The notes under the pieces are model-generated. The model searched no databases and had not been told where the DNA came from. It was given only the letters and a program-made list of their open reading frames with translations. Positions 28,111 through 39,136 of a stretch of 64,000 nt of DNA are shown in pieces. The translations under genes and the position numbers were made by a program. The stretch is from NCBI GenBank assembly GCA_023375675.1, contig JALQBC010000062.1, positions 62,001 to 126,000 of the forward strand, in the 5' to 3' direction. The first letter of the stretch is position 1. Each line of letters opens with the position of its first letter. This stretch comes from Cytospora piceicola. Lineage: Eukaryota; Ascomycota; Sordariomycetes; Diaporthales; Cytosporaceae.

Positions 28111-29991
28111 TATAAAAACGTCTTCTTTTAATAAATTAAAATAGAAAATAACAGTTTTAAAATATTAAATCTTATTTTTATTTTAGCTTTACTTTTTACT
28201 TAATAAATTTCTAACTTAAAATCGATAGTCGAAGTAAATTACTTTAAAAACGTATTTAAAAGATATCTTTCTTAATATAATATTAATAATATTTTCTATT
28301 TAGTTACTTATTATTTTATAAGTTTAATATTAGCTAAATAAAATTATATTATTTATAATAAAAAGCTTTTAACGCTTATAATATATTTATAAACGTAGTT
28401 TATAAAGTTATAAAATATTTATATTCTTTTTAAAATCTTTACTAACTATAAAAGCTTTAAATATATTATAAAGCTACGTTTTATTTCTATATATTAAGCT
28501 TTATAGTTTAAAACGTTTTTATTTATTTTATTACTACTTAAAGTATTACCTTAAATTATTAGTAGTATATTTCGATATACCCTTTTATTAAAAGTAAGAT
28601 ATTCTTAATAAAGAGTAACTTTACGCTTATATTTTATAACCGATTATTATTTCTTATTTAGCAATTTATATTTTTTAATATTAATTATTTACTTAAATGT
28701 TTTATTTCTCTTTTTTTAAAAAGTTTTTTCTTTTTAAAAGCTTTAACTTATAAATACTATAAAATGTAAGTATAAATGTAAACTATTTCTATTACCTCTG
28801 GTTAATAGCTATTTAAAATAACGTTTACTTATATTTTAAAAATATAAAAACATATAAGTAAATTATAAACTACTCTCTTAATATATAGAAAGCTTTACTA
28901 TATTAAAAATAACTTTAAGTTTTATATTAAAAAGGTTTAACTATAAAAATACTTTAATAAGTTTATAATTATTTATTTATCGGCTATTTAAGCTATAAGA
29001 TTATTATTAAAACAAACTATTTTAAAATACTTATTATTTTATTTAAAACTATAATATATATTTTTAATATACTATTTTAACGTTTATAATAAAGCTTACT
29101 TTAACCTTTACTAGTTTTAAAATAGTTTTAATTTTAAATTTTTATAAACTTTATAACTTACCTTTTTACTTATACCGACCGACTGTTTTCTTTTATACTT
29201 AATACTTATTACTAACTATATTTTAAAGTATTTTTAATTAAAAGTAATAATATATATAAAAACTAAAGAATATACTTTTTACTTTTATAATATTTAATAA
29301 TAGTTTTATAACTTTCTTTTAATTTATTATTAATAATTATAAATTAAACTATATAAAAGAATTTTAAACTTACTTATATTATATTATTTTAACTTTATAA
29401 CTCTTTTTTATATAATATTAATTATAAATAAATAAAAGAATAAAAAAACGTAACTAAAAAGTATATAAGTACTTTTATATTTACTTTACGTTTATTTAAT
29501 TTAATTAAGCTAAATATTTAGTATTTATTTTAATTAGCTTTTAATTAATATTACTTAATAGTTACTAACGTTAGTTTTAACCGAGTTTTTAATAGTTTTA
29601 ATATTAGTATAATTATATAATAAAACTTATTTACTTACTTTTCTTATAGTTTTAAAAGATAAGCCGCTACTTTTTTAAATTACATTTATAAAAAGACAGA
29701 CTTTATTTAAACTATAATAGCTTATATATAGTAATAATAAAAGTTTAAAGCGAACTATTAACGTTATTTAGCTAAAAGGTATATTATAGCAATAAGGTTT
29801 AGCTATCTTTTTAAAATATTAAAACTAATTATTTTAAAAAGAAACTTAACTAGCTTTATATTAAATATATTATCGTTTTTATCTTTAGTTTATTTATAGT
29901 TACTTTTAATATTTAGAGTAATATTTATTCGATATTCTATATAGAATTAGTTAAACCGGTTTTAAACTATTTGCTTTTTATTTTAAAATAA

Positions 29992-30383
29992 GAGAACGGA
30001 GATTCGCACTGCCAGAATAGAGATTTACACTGCTGCGATGTATAGTACCTGAATCAGAAAGCCTTGTCGCTGCAGATTAATCTGATTGGCTAGATAAAGG
30101 CTGCCTTAGAGACAGCAACTGATTAAAGCGACTGATTGAATTGATTAAAGCGATTGATTTCAATTAAAGCGATTGATTTGAACTTATTGAATTAAACTAA
30201 TTGAATTGAACTGATTAAATTAAACTGATTAAATTGAACTGATTGAATTAAACTGATTAAATTAAAGTGGTTAAGTTACTAGCTAATCAGATTAATCTGT
30301 AGCGACAAGGGCCGCCTTTACTTAATGTACAGTATAAGGCAGCAGTGCGAATCTCTATACTAGCAGTACGAATCTCCGTTCTC
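29992..30383. mobile_element. hAT-like MITE with 8-bp target duplication, largely un-RIPped
   Basis: A 392-base element. The left end GAGAACGGAGATTCGCACTG and right end CAGTACGAATCTCCGTTCTC are inverted repeats, with similarity extending about 100 bases inward to the GATTAATCTG palindromic core. It is flanked by a perfect 8-bp duplication TAAAATAA (29984-29991, 30384-30391), typical of hAT elements. Inside each arm the motif GAGATTCGCACTGC occurs twice, as expected for transposase-binding repeats. The centre (about 30105-30265) is a GATTGAATTAAACT-type minisatellite. It contains many CpA and TpG sites in contrast to all flanking DNA. It has no coding capacity, and no second copy was seen in the window. 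Confidence 0.88.
30105..30265. repeat. Minisatellite core of the MITE
   Basis: Tandem variants of ATTAAACTGATTGA / ATTGAACTGATTAA and GATTAAAGC. Unit length is about 10-14 bases and irregular. Confidence 0.75.
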
Positions 30384-30391
30384 TAAAATAA

Positions 30392-32929
30392 ACCTGATAT
30401 TTAGCCTAGCTTTATTTTAGTTCTTTCTTTTAAAAACAGTTCCTTTTAAGATAAAATAGTTTATTAAAGAGATTTTAACTGCTAAAAATATATTAAAAAG
30501 AGATAAACGCTATATAGTATTAGTTAAGTAGCTATATTATAATACCTTTAAGTAATAGCTTTTAGAACTTTATAAGAATATAAAGGCTTTAAACCGGTTT
30601 AAGACGTTTTAAAGTAATATTTATATATATAATAAACTAGTTTTAGCTATAATATTATAACGCCTTAGTTTTCCTTTTTATTTAATAAATAACGTAGTTT
30701 TAATAAAAGTCTGTATTAGATAATATATTACTTATTATAGTTTTTACTTAATAACTTATTATTTAAAATAAGTAAGCTTTAAGTAAATAAAGTATTAGAA
30801 AATAATATAAATATAAATACTAATTAACTAGCGTATTACTAAATACCGACAATATTATTATAAAATTATTATATAGCTATATATATAAATTAAGAAATAT
30901 ATAAATAAATATTAAGAAAACTATTATTAAAATATAATATAACTATTAGTATAAGCTATTAAGTATATAATTAAAAACCGATAATACTTTATTAAGAATT
31001 ACCTTTTTAAAAAATAAAACTATTTAACTTAACTAAAACTAAAATATACCTTTTTTATTACCGTTGTTTTTTATAATAAAGTTAATAGCTTTAATAAAAA
31101 CTTTCTTTATATATTAGCTAAAAGGTTATAATAATAACAGTATATATAACAGATAATAGTATTCTTAAATAAGCTTTCTTTTTTCTTATTTTCGTTATTC
31201 TTTTTAATAAACGGTATAAAAGAATTTAACTAATAACGGCTATAGCTTATTACTAAACTATTATATTTTTATCGAATAGTATATTAAGCCTGTTATTATA
31301 AGTCTTATAATAGCTTTAAGTTATCTTTTATAAGCTAGCTTTAAATTATATTACGTTTATTATAATAATAGCTTTTTACTTATATATCTTTTTAAAATTA
31401 CTAGTTTAACTTTTATATTATATTAGCTTTACCTTTTATATAAGATTATTATAAGCTTTTTATAAGGCTTTCTTTTATTTACTAAAATATATTATATAAT
31501 AAGGTTAGTTTACTTAATTCTTTACGTTAAAACGTAAATACTATAATAAAGTTAGTTTTTAAATTAATCTTTACTTAAAAGTTTACAATAAAATAAAATA
31601 GCTAGGAAAAGCTACTTAAATAATACTTATAAAATACTAATATATATATTAAAGAAAGAGAACTATATTATAACTCTAGTAATATCGGTTAGGCTTTATA
31701 TAAATATTATAAAATCGGTATATATATATATTTATATTTTTAACGTTAAGCTTAAAAAGTCGTTATAATAACACTTATACTTTTTAAAAGCTTTTATTAA
31801 ATAATAGTAAAAATATTAAACTTCTATTTATAAATATCGTTATATTAGTAAATAAATATAGCCTTATAGCCTTTTTACTTTTTACTTTTCTTTTATACTT
31901 TAGTTATAATATAACCTTAACTTTTTATTATTTTTATTCTATAGTAAATAATATAATATAAGTTAATATATCCAGTATATAAGTATTTCTTTTAAAACTA
32001 CTTAGTATATTTATATTTATATATAAAATAGCTATTACTTTAACTTTAAATATACTTTATCTTCTTATAGTTATAAATATAACCGAAAGAAAGTAAATAA
32101 AATAAGTTAAGTTATTTTAAGCCTTTTATATTATCTTTAATAAAATAAATCGTTAATAATAATAAAGCTATTAACTATATAGTATTCTTTTTATAAGTAT
32201 ATTAGTATTATATATTTATAAAATACTTATAAAAGTATTAAAAAGGGTTTTTACTTTAAAAAGGCTACTATTATTATTAAAAGATAAAAGAAAAGAAACT
32301 ATAACTATAAATATAAGTAAAAAGGTTTATAAAATAATAAATTATTAAGAATAGTTAATATATTTAAAAAAAATATGTTAAGTTAATAATTAATATAAAA
32401 TAAATTAAAGTAATAGTTAAATTAAAAATAAAAAAGATATAATATAATATAATAATAAGGTATATATAAATTAATATTTAGTTATTATTAATATAAAAGA
32501 ACTTATATTATAAGCTATTTATAAAATATACTTTTTATATTATTAAAACGTACTTAGTTATTAAGTAATATAAGGTTTTAATATTTATATAGTATATAGT
32601 TTTATAAAGTTAGCTAAGCTTAGCCTTACTAGGTTAGCTAATGTAGCGGTTTACATTCTTTCTTTCTTATTTATATAGTAATAAGAAGGTACTACTCCTT
32701 CTATTTAAAGACGCTTTACAAAAGGCTTTATATATATATATATATATAAACGTAAATAATAATATTATTATTATAGTTTTATAAAGCTGTTACTAATTAC
32801 GTTAACGCCGGTTATTAAACAGTATATATATTTATAAAACTAACTATATTATCTTATTTTGATTAAGCTATATATACTTTTTATACCGAGTTATGTTTTA
32901 TTAACTACCTTTAAGCTCTTAATAAAAGA
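30392..32929. other. Unassigned degraded DNA, possible DNA-transposon remnant
   Basis: The plus strand is protein-like in places (30450-30640, 30760-31000, 31080-31560), but no family is certain. At about 31232-31340 a NNGYS...IKPVI...SYLLQ pattern faintly recalls the DGHxS...HSSHLLQ block of pogo transposases. I do not consider this established. It includes a (TA)n run at 32731-32748. It may alternatively be the 3' part of G2. Confidence 0.25.
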
Positions 32930-33131
32930 AAGGCTAATATATAAAGTTAAAAGATATAACTATAGTCTTTAAAGTATAAGACTATAATAAGCTTATAATA
33001 GGCTTATAATACCTTTATAATAGACTTTATATAATATATATATAGTAAAAGGAAGTTTTTTTTTTAAAAAACTTTCTTTTTTTTATTTTATACTTTAAAA
33101 TATATTCTTTAATACTTACTTACTATTATAT
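32930..33131 (-). repeat. R2 3' LTR fragment
   Basis: Matches the distal half of the split LTR at 22040-22241, including the TATATATATATAG run and the TTACTTACTATT-TATTA end. The other half of the LTR is missing on the left. It lies directly beside R2 internal sequence. Confidence 0.6.
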
Positions 33132-35559
33132 TAACAGTTAGCCTTTAATACTTTAAGTGTTTTATAATTAAGCTTTTTATAAAGTTTTTTTATTTTAATA
33201 TTTCTATATAATAAATAAACCTTATTTCTTTCTTTTAAAGCAGTTTTATTAATCTTTTTTAATTATTATATTTTATAATCTATTAATAAATAAATTAAAG
33301 TTTATTTAAAATATATTTATATAATTTATAAACTTTATTTTTATATTTTATTAAGTTATTTTAATTCTTTATAAGTAATTATGTTTTTTTTTATAAATCT
33401 TTAAGTTATACTTATAACTAATATAAATAATATTATTTACATTATATTTACATTTATATTATTATAAATAAGTAATATTAATAATAAAAGATTAACTTTA
33501 TTATTTTAAGTATAATTAATATAATATTTAAAGTAAGCTTTAATAATTTAGTTAAGCTATTTTATATATTTATTTATTTATAAGTAAAAAGCTATTAAAA
33601 GCTTATATTTAACTTTTAATTTATTTATAAGTTATTAATAAAACTAAAAAGTAAACTTAATATTATAATTTATAATTAGTTGTTTTTAATAATTTAAATT
33701 AATTAATAATATTTTATAAATATATATATATTAAATATCTTATAATTAAAGATTTTTAATAAAATAAAAAATAAATATATATAATAAGCTTATTTATAAT
33801 AATTTAAGTATTATTAAATAATACTTTAATTATTAGTTTTTTAAACTTTTATATTTATATTATAATTAATAAAGCTTTAAGCGCTTTATATAAGCTTATA
33901 TTAAGCTCTTATATTATTTTTATTATAAATATTATATTCTTTAAATATTATTATAATATATTATTATATTTTAAATATATTTATAATAATAGTAAACTAT
34001 TTTAACTATTAATATAATCTTTTAATATTTATAAACTAGTACTTTATATATTTAAAAAATAAGCTTATTATTTTAGTCTTTTAAAATATATAGTGTATTT
34101 ATATAAAAGAGTATATTATTATTATTTTAAAAAATTTCTTTTTCTTTAAGTATAAGTTTTTATTAAAGTTTTTTTAACTTTATTTTTTATTTTAAAATTT
34201 AAATTACTTTTAAAATTAACGTTTAACTATAAAAGAAAGGATTTATACTATTAAAGTAAAGATTTATACTTTTAAAATATACCTTTTTACTAATAATCTT
34301 TTTAACTTTTACTTAAGTTTAAAAGCTTATATTTAGCTTATTAAGCAGATAATTTAAATTTTAAACTTAAATATAAGCTATAAAATTAAGCTTAATATTT
34401 CTATATAAATTATATATATTTAATTATATTATATATAAAGCTATAAAAGTATATATTAATAGCTTAATTAAAGTAAGTAAAAACTTTAAATTTATTTAAA
34501 ATTATTAAAAGCTTTATAAGTTTACTTTTAATTTTAACTATATATTCTACTTTTAACCTTATTATATTATATAATAAATTAATAAACTTAAAGCTTATAT
34601 ATTAAGTTCTGCTTATATTAGTTAATTTACTTAATTAAATTATTAAATATAAAAGTTTAAATTTAACTTTAAATTAAACTTTAATTTAATAAATTATAAG
34701 TATATATTTATTTTATAAATATAAAATTAAAGTATAAATCTTTACTTTAATAGTATAAGTCTTTACTATTTTAACTATTTTAATTTTAAAATAAAGGTAT
34801 TATTATTATATTATTTAAAAATACTTTATATTTCTAATAATATATTTTATTAATAATTTAAACATTAGCTTTAATTTAAAGGTTTATAATTTTATTATTA
34901 AATGTTTTATAATAATAGATTTTTATATTAAATTAAAATATAAATTATACTTATTATATATATTACTTATTTAAAACTTTAATAGTTATAAAGGTTATTA
35001 AGTTTTTATAGTTTAAATAAACTTTTATATAATATTTTACTTTTATTAAGTAAAACTTTTATTTTATTAAATACTTTAATACTTACTATAAGCTATTTAT
35101 TATATATTTATTAATAAAGTTTAAGTTTATTAAGTAATTTAAAATAAGTATTATTAAATATAATTTACTATTTATATCTTATTATTTAAAGTATCTTTTA
35201 AGTATAAAGTTTAAAAAGTTAGTTTTAACTTTAAATAGTTTTTAAAAATTTAGTTTTATTAAAACTACTTTTAATTTAATTATATTTTTAAATATATTAA
35301 ATACCTTTTATACTTTTATAGTTTAATTAAATAGTATGTTTTATTTTATAAAATTAATAAAAAGTATATTATATTTATTATAGTTTTTAATAGATAGTTA
35401 ATAAAAGCTTATAGATTTTAAAAAGCTTTTAACTTTTTAAAAGTTAGTTAGTTTAAGTTATATTATAACTACTATAAGTTTTAAGCTTTATATTTAAATT
35501 TACTTTAATAAAATAATATATTTAAAATAATTTACTTTTTTAATATAAAAGAAACTTTA

Positions 35560-35700
35560 TTTTAATTTTATTAATACTTTTTTATTTTATAATACCTTTA
35601 ATATTTAATATATATACTTTTTATTTTTATTTTTATTTTTTATATAAATAAAGATATTATTAAAATATATAATAATAATAATATTAAAATATATTTATAA
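35560..35700 (-). pseudogene. Gypsy reverse transcriptase remnant (R2)
   Basis: Colinear with the R1 RT. The YLDDIL site is at about 35645-35670 and has lost its catalytic codons (plus strand AAAGATATTATTAAAATATA). It is more degraded than R1, with almost no C or G left. Confidence 0.7.
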
Positions 35701-36384
35701 TATATAGTTAATTATATTTTAAAATATAATTAAAACGTTAATAAGTTTAAATAGTATTATTATATATTTATAGTATTTATAACTTATTTATAAAGCTATT
35801 TATATTTTATATTTTATTTTATTATAGTTAGTTTTTAAGTTTTTTAATTAAATATAAAAGTTAATAATTTTTAATAATAATTTTATTAATTTATTAATAA
35901 TTAATATATAGTTTTAACTTTTAATTTCTTTTAAATAAATAAAATTAAATATTTTACTAATAAAGTTAATTATTATATATAGCTTTTATTAAAGTTTTAT
36001 TTAAATATTCTTTAAATACTTTTAATTAGTTTTTATTTAACTATAAATTTATTTAAACTTTAATTATATTTTTTCTTTTTATTATATTTTATAGTTTTAT
36101 TAAATATATTTAAATAGTTTAATATACTTTTTATATTCTTTTAAAATATAATATTTAAGTTTTTTTTTTATTTTTTTAACTTTATATAAATAACTTATAA
36201 ATTATTAAAGTAGTTTTTATATTTATTTAACTATTTCTTTATATTTATACTATTATCTTTAATATAATATTATTTCTTTTTTTATTACTATAACTGGGGA
36301 ACGGCGGTAGGACCGCCTGCCGAGAAGGCCTTCCGTTAAGAAGGATCGGAAACTTAATAGCTAGTTACTTAGATAGTTAAATAC

Positions 36385-36464
36385 GCCGCTTAGGCTGCTC
36401 CGGATCCGATAGAGTAACGCCCTTCGGGCGTTACTCTATCGTCTCCTCCGCAGCCTTAAGCGGC
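36385..36464. repeat. Near-perfect 80-bp palindrome in E3
   Basis: The inner stem is perfect: CGATAGAGTAACGCCC (36407-36422) pairs with GGGCGTTACTCTATCG (36426-36441) around a 3-base loop. The outer arms GCCGCTTAGGCTGC (36385-36398) and GCAGCCTTAAGCGGC (36450-36464) pair with a one-base bulge. Related structures are in E4 (58241-58316) and, with one arm lost, in E5 (59593-59635). Confidence 0.92.
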
Positions 36465-36479
36465 GAGATAATTAACTAA

Positions 36480-36631
36480 CTAACTAACTTACTAGCTACT
36501 TTACTAACTAACCTATTAACTAACTTACTTATATAGTTACCTACTTACTTACTTACTTAATAACTAAATACCTAACTTATTAGCTATTTTAATAGCTAAC
36601 TTACTAGCTAACTTATTAGTTAACTTACTTA

Positions 36632-36672
<41 letters not shown>

Positions 36673-36915
36673 CTACCTACTTACTTACTTATTTACTTAT
36701 TTAATAGCGAATTTACTTACTAGCTAATTTACTAGCGAACTTACTTACTTAGTTACTTACTTACTTACCTACCTACTTACTTACTTATTTACTTATTTAA
36801 TAGCGAATTTACTTACTAGCTAACTTACTAACTAACTTATTAACTAACTTACTTACTTACTTATTTACTTACCTACCTACTTACCTACTTACTTACTTAC
36901 TTACTTACTTACTTA
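36480..36915. repeat. CTTA/CTAA tandem arrays in E3
   Basis: Blocks of (CTTA)n separated by CTAACTAA and CTAGCTAA variants, with higher-order repetition: a segment with AATAGCGAATTTACTTAC occurs near 36702 and again near 36790. Confidence 0.88.
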
Positions 36916-36930
36916 ATTCGAATCTAAAGG

Positions 36931-37588
36931 CTTATATAAGCCTTCGGTAAAGAAGAAAGGAGGAAAAGGCTAGGGTTCGGGTTAAGAACCTTAAGAACTT
37001 ACAGAATTAGAACTATTAGCTTTAATAGTAAGCCTACCTTAAGGGCTACGATTTAATTAAATATACCGTTTAATAGCCCTGTTTCTACAGATTCAGATTT
37101 AGGTAAGTACGTCTTAATCGGATTAAAACTCGAGCGTGCATCTTAGTTCGAACTTAAGGTCTTCGGTAGAGAGGAAGGGAGGGAAAGGCTAGGGTTCGGG
37201 TTAAGAACCTTAAGAACTTAGAGAATTAGAACTATTAGCTTTAATACGAAGCCTACCCTAAGGGCTACAATTTAATTAAATATACCATTTAATAGCCCTT
37301 TTTCTACAGATTCAGATTTAGGTAAGTACGTCTTAATCGGATTAAAACTCGAGCGTGCATCTTAGTTCGAACTTAAGGTCTTCGGTAGAGAGGAAGGGAG
37401 GGAAAGGCTAGGGTTCGGGTTAAGAACCTTAAGAACTTAGAGAATTAGAACTATTAGCTTTAATAGTAAGCCTGCCTTAAGAGCTACAATTTAATTAAAT
37501 ATACCGTTTAATAGCCCTTTTTCTACAGATTCAGATTTAGGTAAGTACGTCTTAATCGGATTAAAACTTAAGCGTGCATCTTAGTTCG
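36931..37588 (-). repeat. 219-bp subterminal tandem repeat, three copies (E3)
   Basis: The marker GGCTAGGGTTCGGGTTAAGA recurs at 36968, 37187 and 37406, spacing exactly 219 bases both times. Copies differ at scattered sites. The same unit occurs twice in E5 (spacing 219) and once in E1 and E2. Confidence 0.93.
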
Positions 37589-38092
37589 AACTTAAGGTCT
37601 ACTGTGAAAGGCCTTATCGTAGGTCTGATCTGACCTTATCTAGGCCTTAAAGTAACCGTAAGCCTTCCGGCAGGCATTTAAGGCCTTACAATCTCTAGTT
37701 CTCTTAGCCGTCCGACGGCTAAAATCACTGCTTTTCACAGCTAATCAGATGCTCTAAACGGGTGCTGTAGCGAATCAGCATAATTATAATTCAGAGCTAA
37801 TTAGAATTAAAAACAGGTAGCACACATCTTAAGGGCAATAATTTTCTATTATACTCGCCCGCCTTATAAAACAAACATCAACCTTTTTAACAGAAGGTAT
37901 TACTTTTATTATTAATAGTTTAACGTTATATTATATTTATACTTTATACTTATATTTTTAAATTTTATTTAATTAAGTTTACTTATTTAAGTATATACTT
38001 TTATTATTATTATATTTGTTTTTAATATTAATTACTTTATATTTAATTTATTTAAAAACGTTATTAATATTCTTTTTAAAATATAAATAGTT

Positions 38093-38288
38093 TATTAATA
38101 AGGCTTAAAGTAATATAAATACAATCGATCGTTTAGTTTATTAGCTTAAGTTTATATATATCTTTTAAGCTTAAAGCTATTTATAAGCCTAGTATAAAAA
38201 CCTATTTATAAGCTAGGCGGCTTAACAGTTTTGCTGTTTTATCGAAGTAGTAAGCCTGACCGCCTGTTTAATTAAGTAGCGTTCTATA
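38093..38288 (-). repeat. Solo Copia LTR, reverse orientation
   Basis: 196 bases, the reverse complement of the Copia A/B LTR, ending GCGTTCTATA (TATAGAACGC on the minus strand). It is flanked by a perfect 5-bp duplication TAGTT (38088-38092, 38289-38293). It lies inside R2, and R1 is uninterrupted there. Best explained as an insertion reduced to one LTR by recombination between its two LTRs. Confidence 0.88.
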
Positions 38289-39136
38289 TAGTTTTTAAAA
38301 TATCTTTTTTAATATAGTTTTTAAAGCCGGAATGTTTTTTAAACCTTTTTTAAAAATATAGTTAAATATACTTAAACGTTATTTCTTTAAACTATTCTTA
38401 AAAACTATACTCTTTCTTACTATACTATTAATTATTTATAACTTAAAGTATAGCTTACTTTATTAATTTAGCTAGTAATTTTATTAATATATAAGTTAAA
38501 CTTTTAAACTATAAAATACTTAGTATTATATTAAAATTTAAAAAGTCTATAATATTAAAGTTAAAAGTTTTATTATACTATTAAATAGTAATAAAAATAT
38601 AATCGGTTTTATTATTAATATATTTATTAATATAAATAATATTAAGTTTTTTTAAAGTTAGTATAATTCTTTCTTTTTATAAAAAGCTAGTTTATATTTA
38701 TTTAATACTTTTTTAAAAGTAAACTTTCTTTAAACACTACTATTTAATAATATAAATAGCTTAATATTACCGATTTATATTTTAATTATAAGTAATTATA
38801 GTTATTAATATATATTATATTAAATAACCTTTTTAATTCTTTACTTTAAAATAATCTCTTTTTTATTAGCTTAAGTTATTTTATACTTATCTTACTACTT
38901 ATTATACTAGTTAATATTTTAGCTTACTTCTGTTTTTCTTTAAAAGATATTATATCTTTTAATTCTTCTTTTTAAAATAATTGTTTTAAAGCTTCTTTAT
39001 TTAAAAGTAATTATTATAAAGCTTAAAGTCGGTTATATACTAACTTTCTTTTTTAAACTATTATTACTTTACATTAATTTATATATTTATAATAAAAATA
39101 TATTTAGTAAGTTATTATTATATAATTCTTAATTAT

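Larger units (their letters stand above)
22242..29991 (+). mobile_element. Ty3/Gypsy retrotransposon G2, interrupted by S2
   Basis: A second Gypsy family, on the plus strand: gag at about 22690-22918 and 26010-26150, pol with RT at about 27690-28110, with degraded sequence continuing toward 29991. S2 inserted within gag at a TA. The right limit is not defined; a hAT-like MITE sits at 29992. Its own LTRs are uncertain; the split LTR at 20547-22241 and the LTR fragment at 32930-33131 lie on either side in the same orientation, but both can also be explained by the R family. Confidence 0.7.
36294..37898 (-). mobile_element. Helitron-like element E, copy E3 (longest, best preserved arms)
   Basis: 1605 bases, 3' end at the left. 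On the plus strand it starts CTGGGGAACGG after A, then the hairpin GGCGGTAGGACCGCC, then the inverted copy CCTTCCGTTAAGAAGG of the 5'-terminal motif, a long palindrome (36385-36464), CTTA arrays (36480-36915), three copies of a 219-bp repeat (36931-37588), a unique segment, and the 5' end that reads ACCTTCTGTTAAAAAGG on the minus strand (ending at 37898). Both flanks belong to R2; joining them restores the R1 sequence at about 3460-3490 without duplication. It retains many CpA/TpG and CpG sites. Non-coding. Confidence 0.82.

Noticed and set aside
28262..28295. A second YIDD reverse-transcriptase motif in G2
   Set aside because: The reading needs a frame change and lacks flanking RT blocks; the site at 27784 has all the expected neighbours.
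31232..31340. pogo transposase DDE block
   Set aside because: Only a loose resemblance over a few residues after assuming many RIP changes; too weak to call beside the clear pogo copy at the left edge.
36968..37430. Interstitial telomere from the CTAGGGTTCGGGTTAAG motif
   Set aside because: Only one TAGGGTT-like word per 219-base unit; it is part of the E subterminal repeat and not a telomere array.
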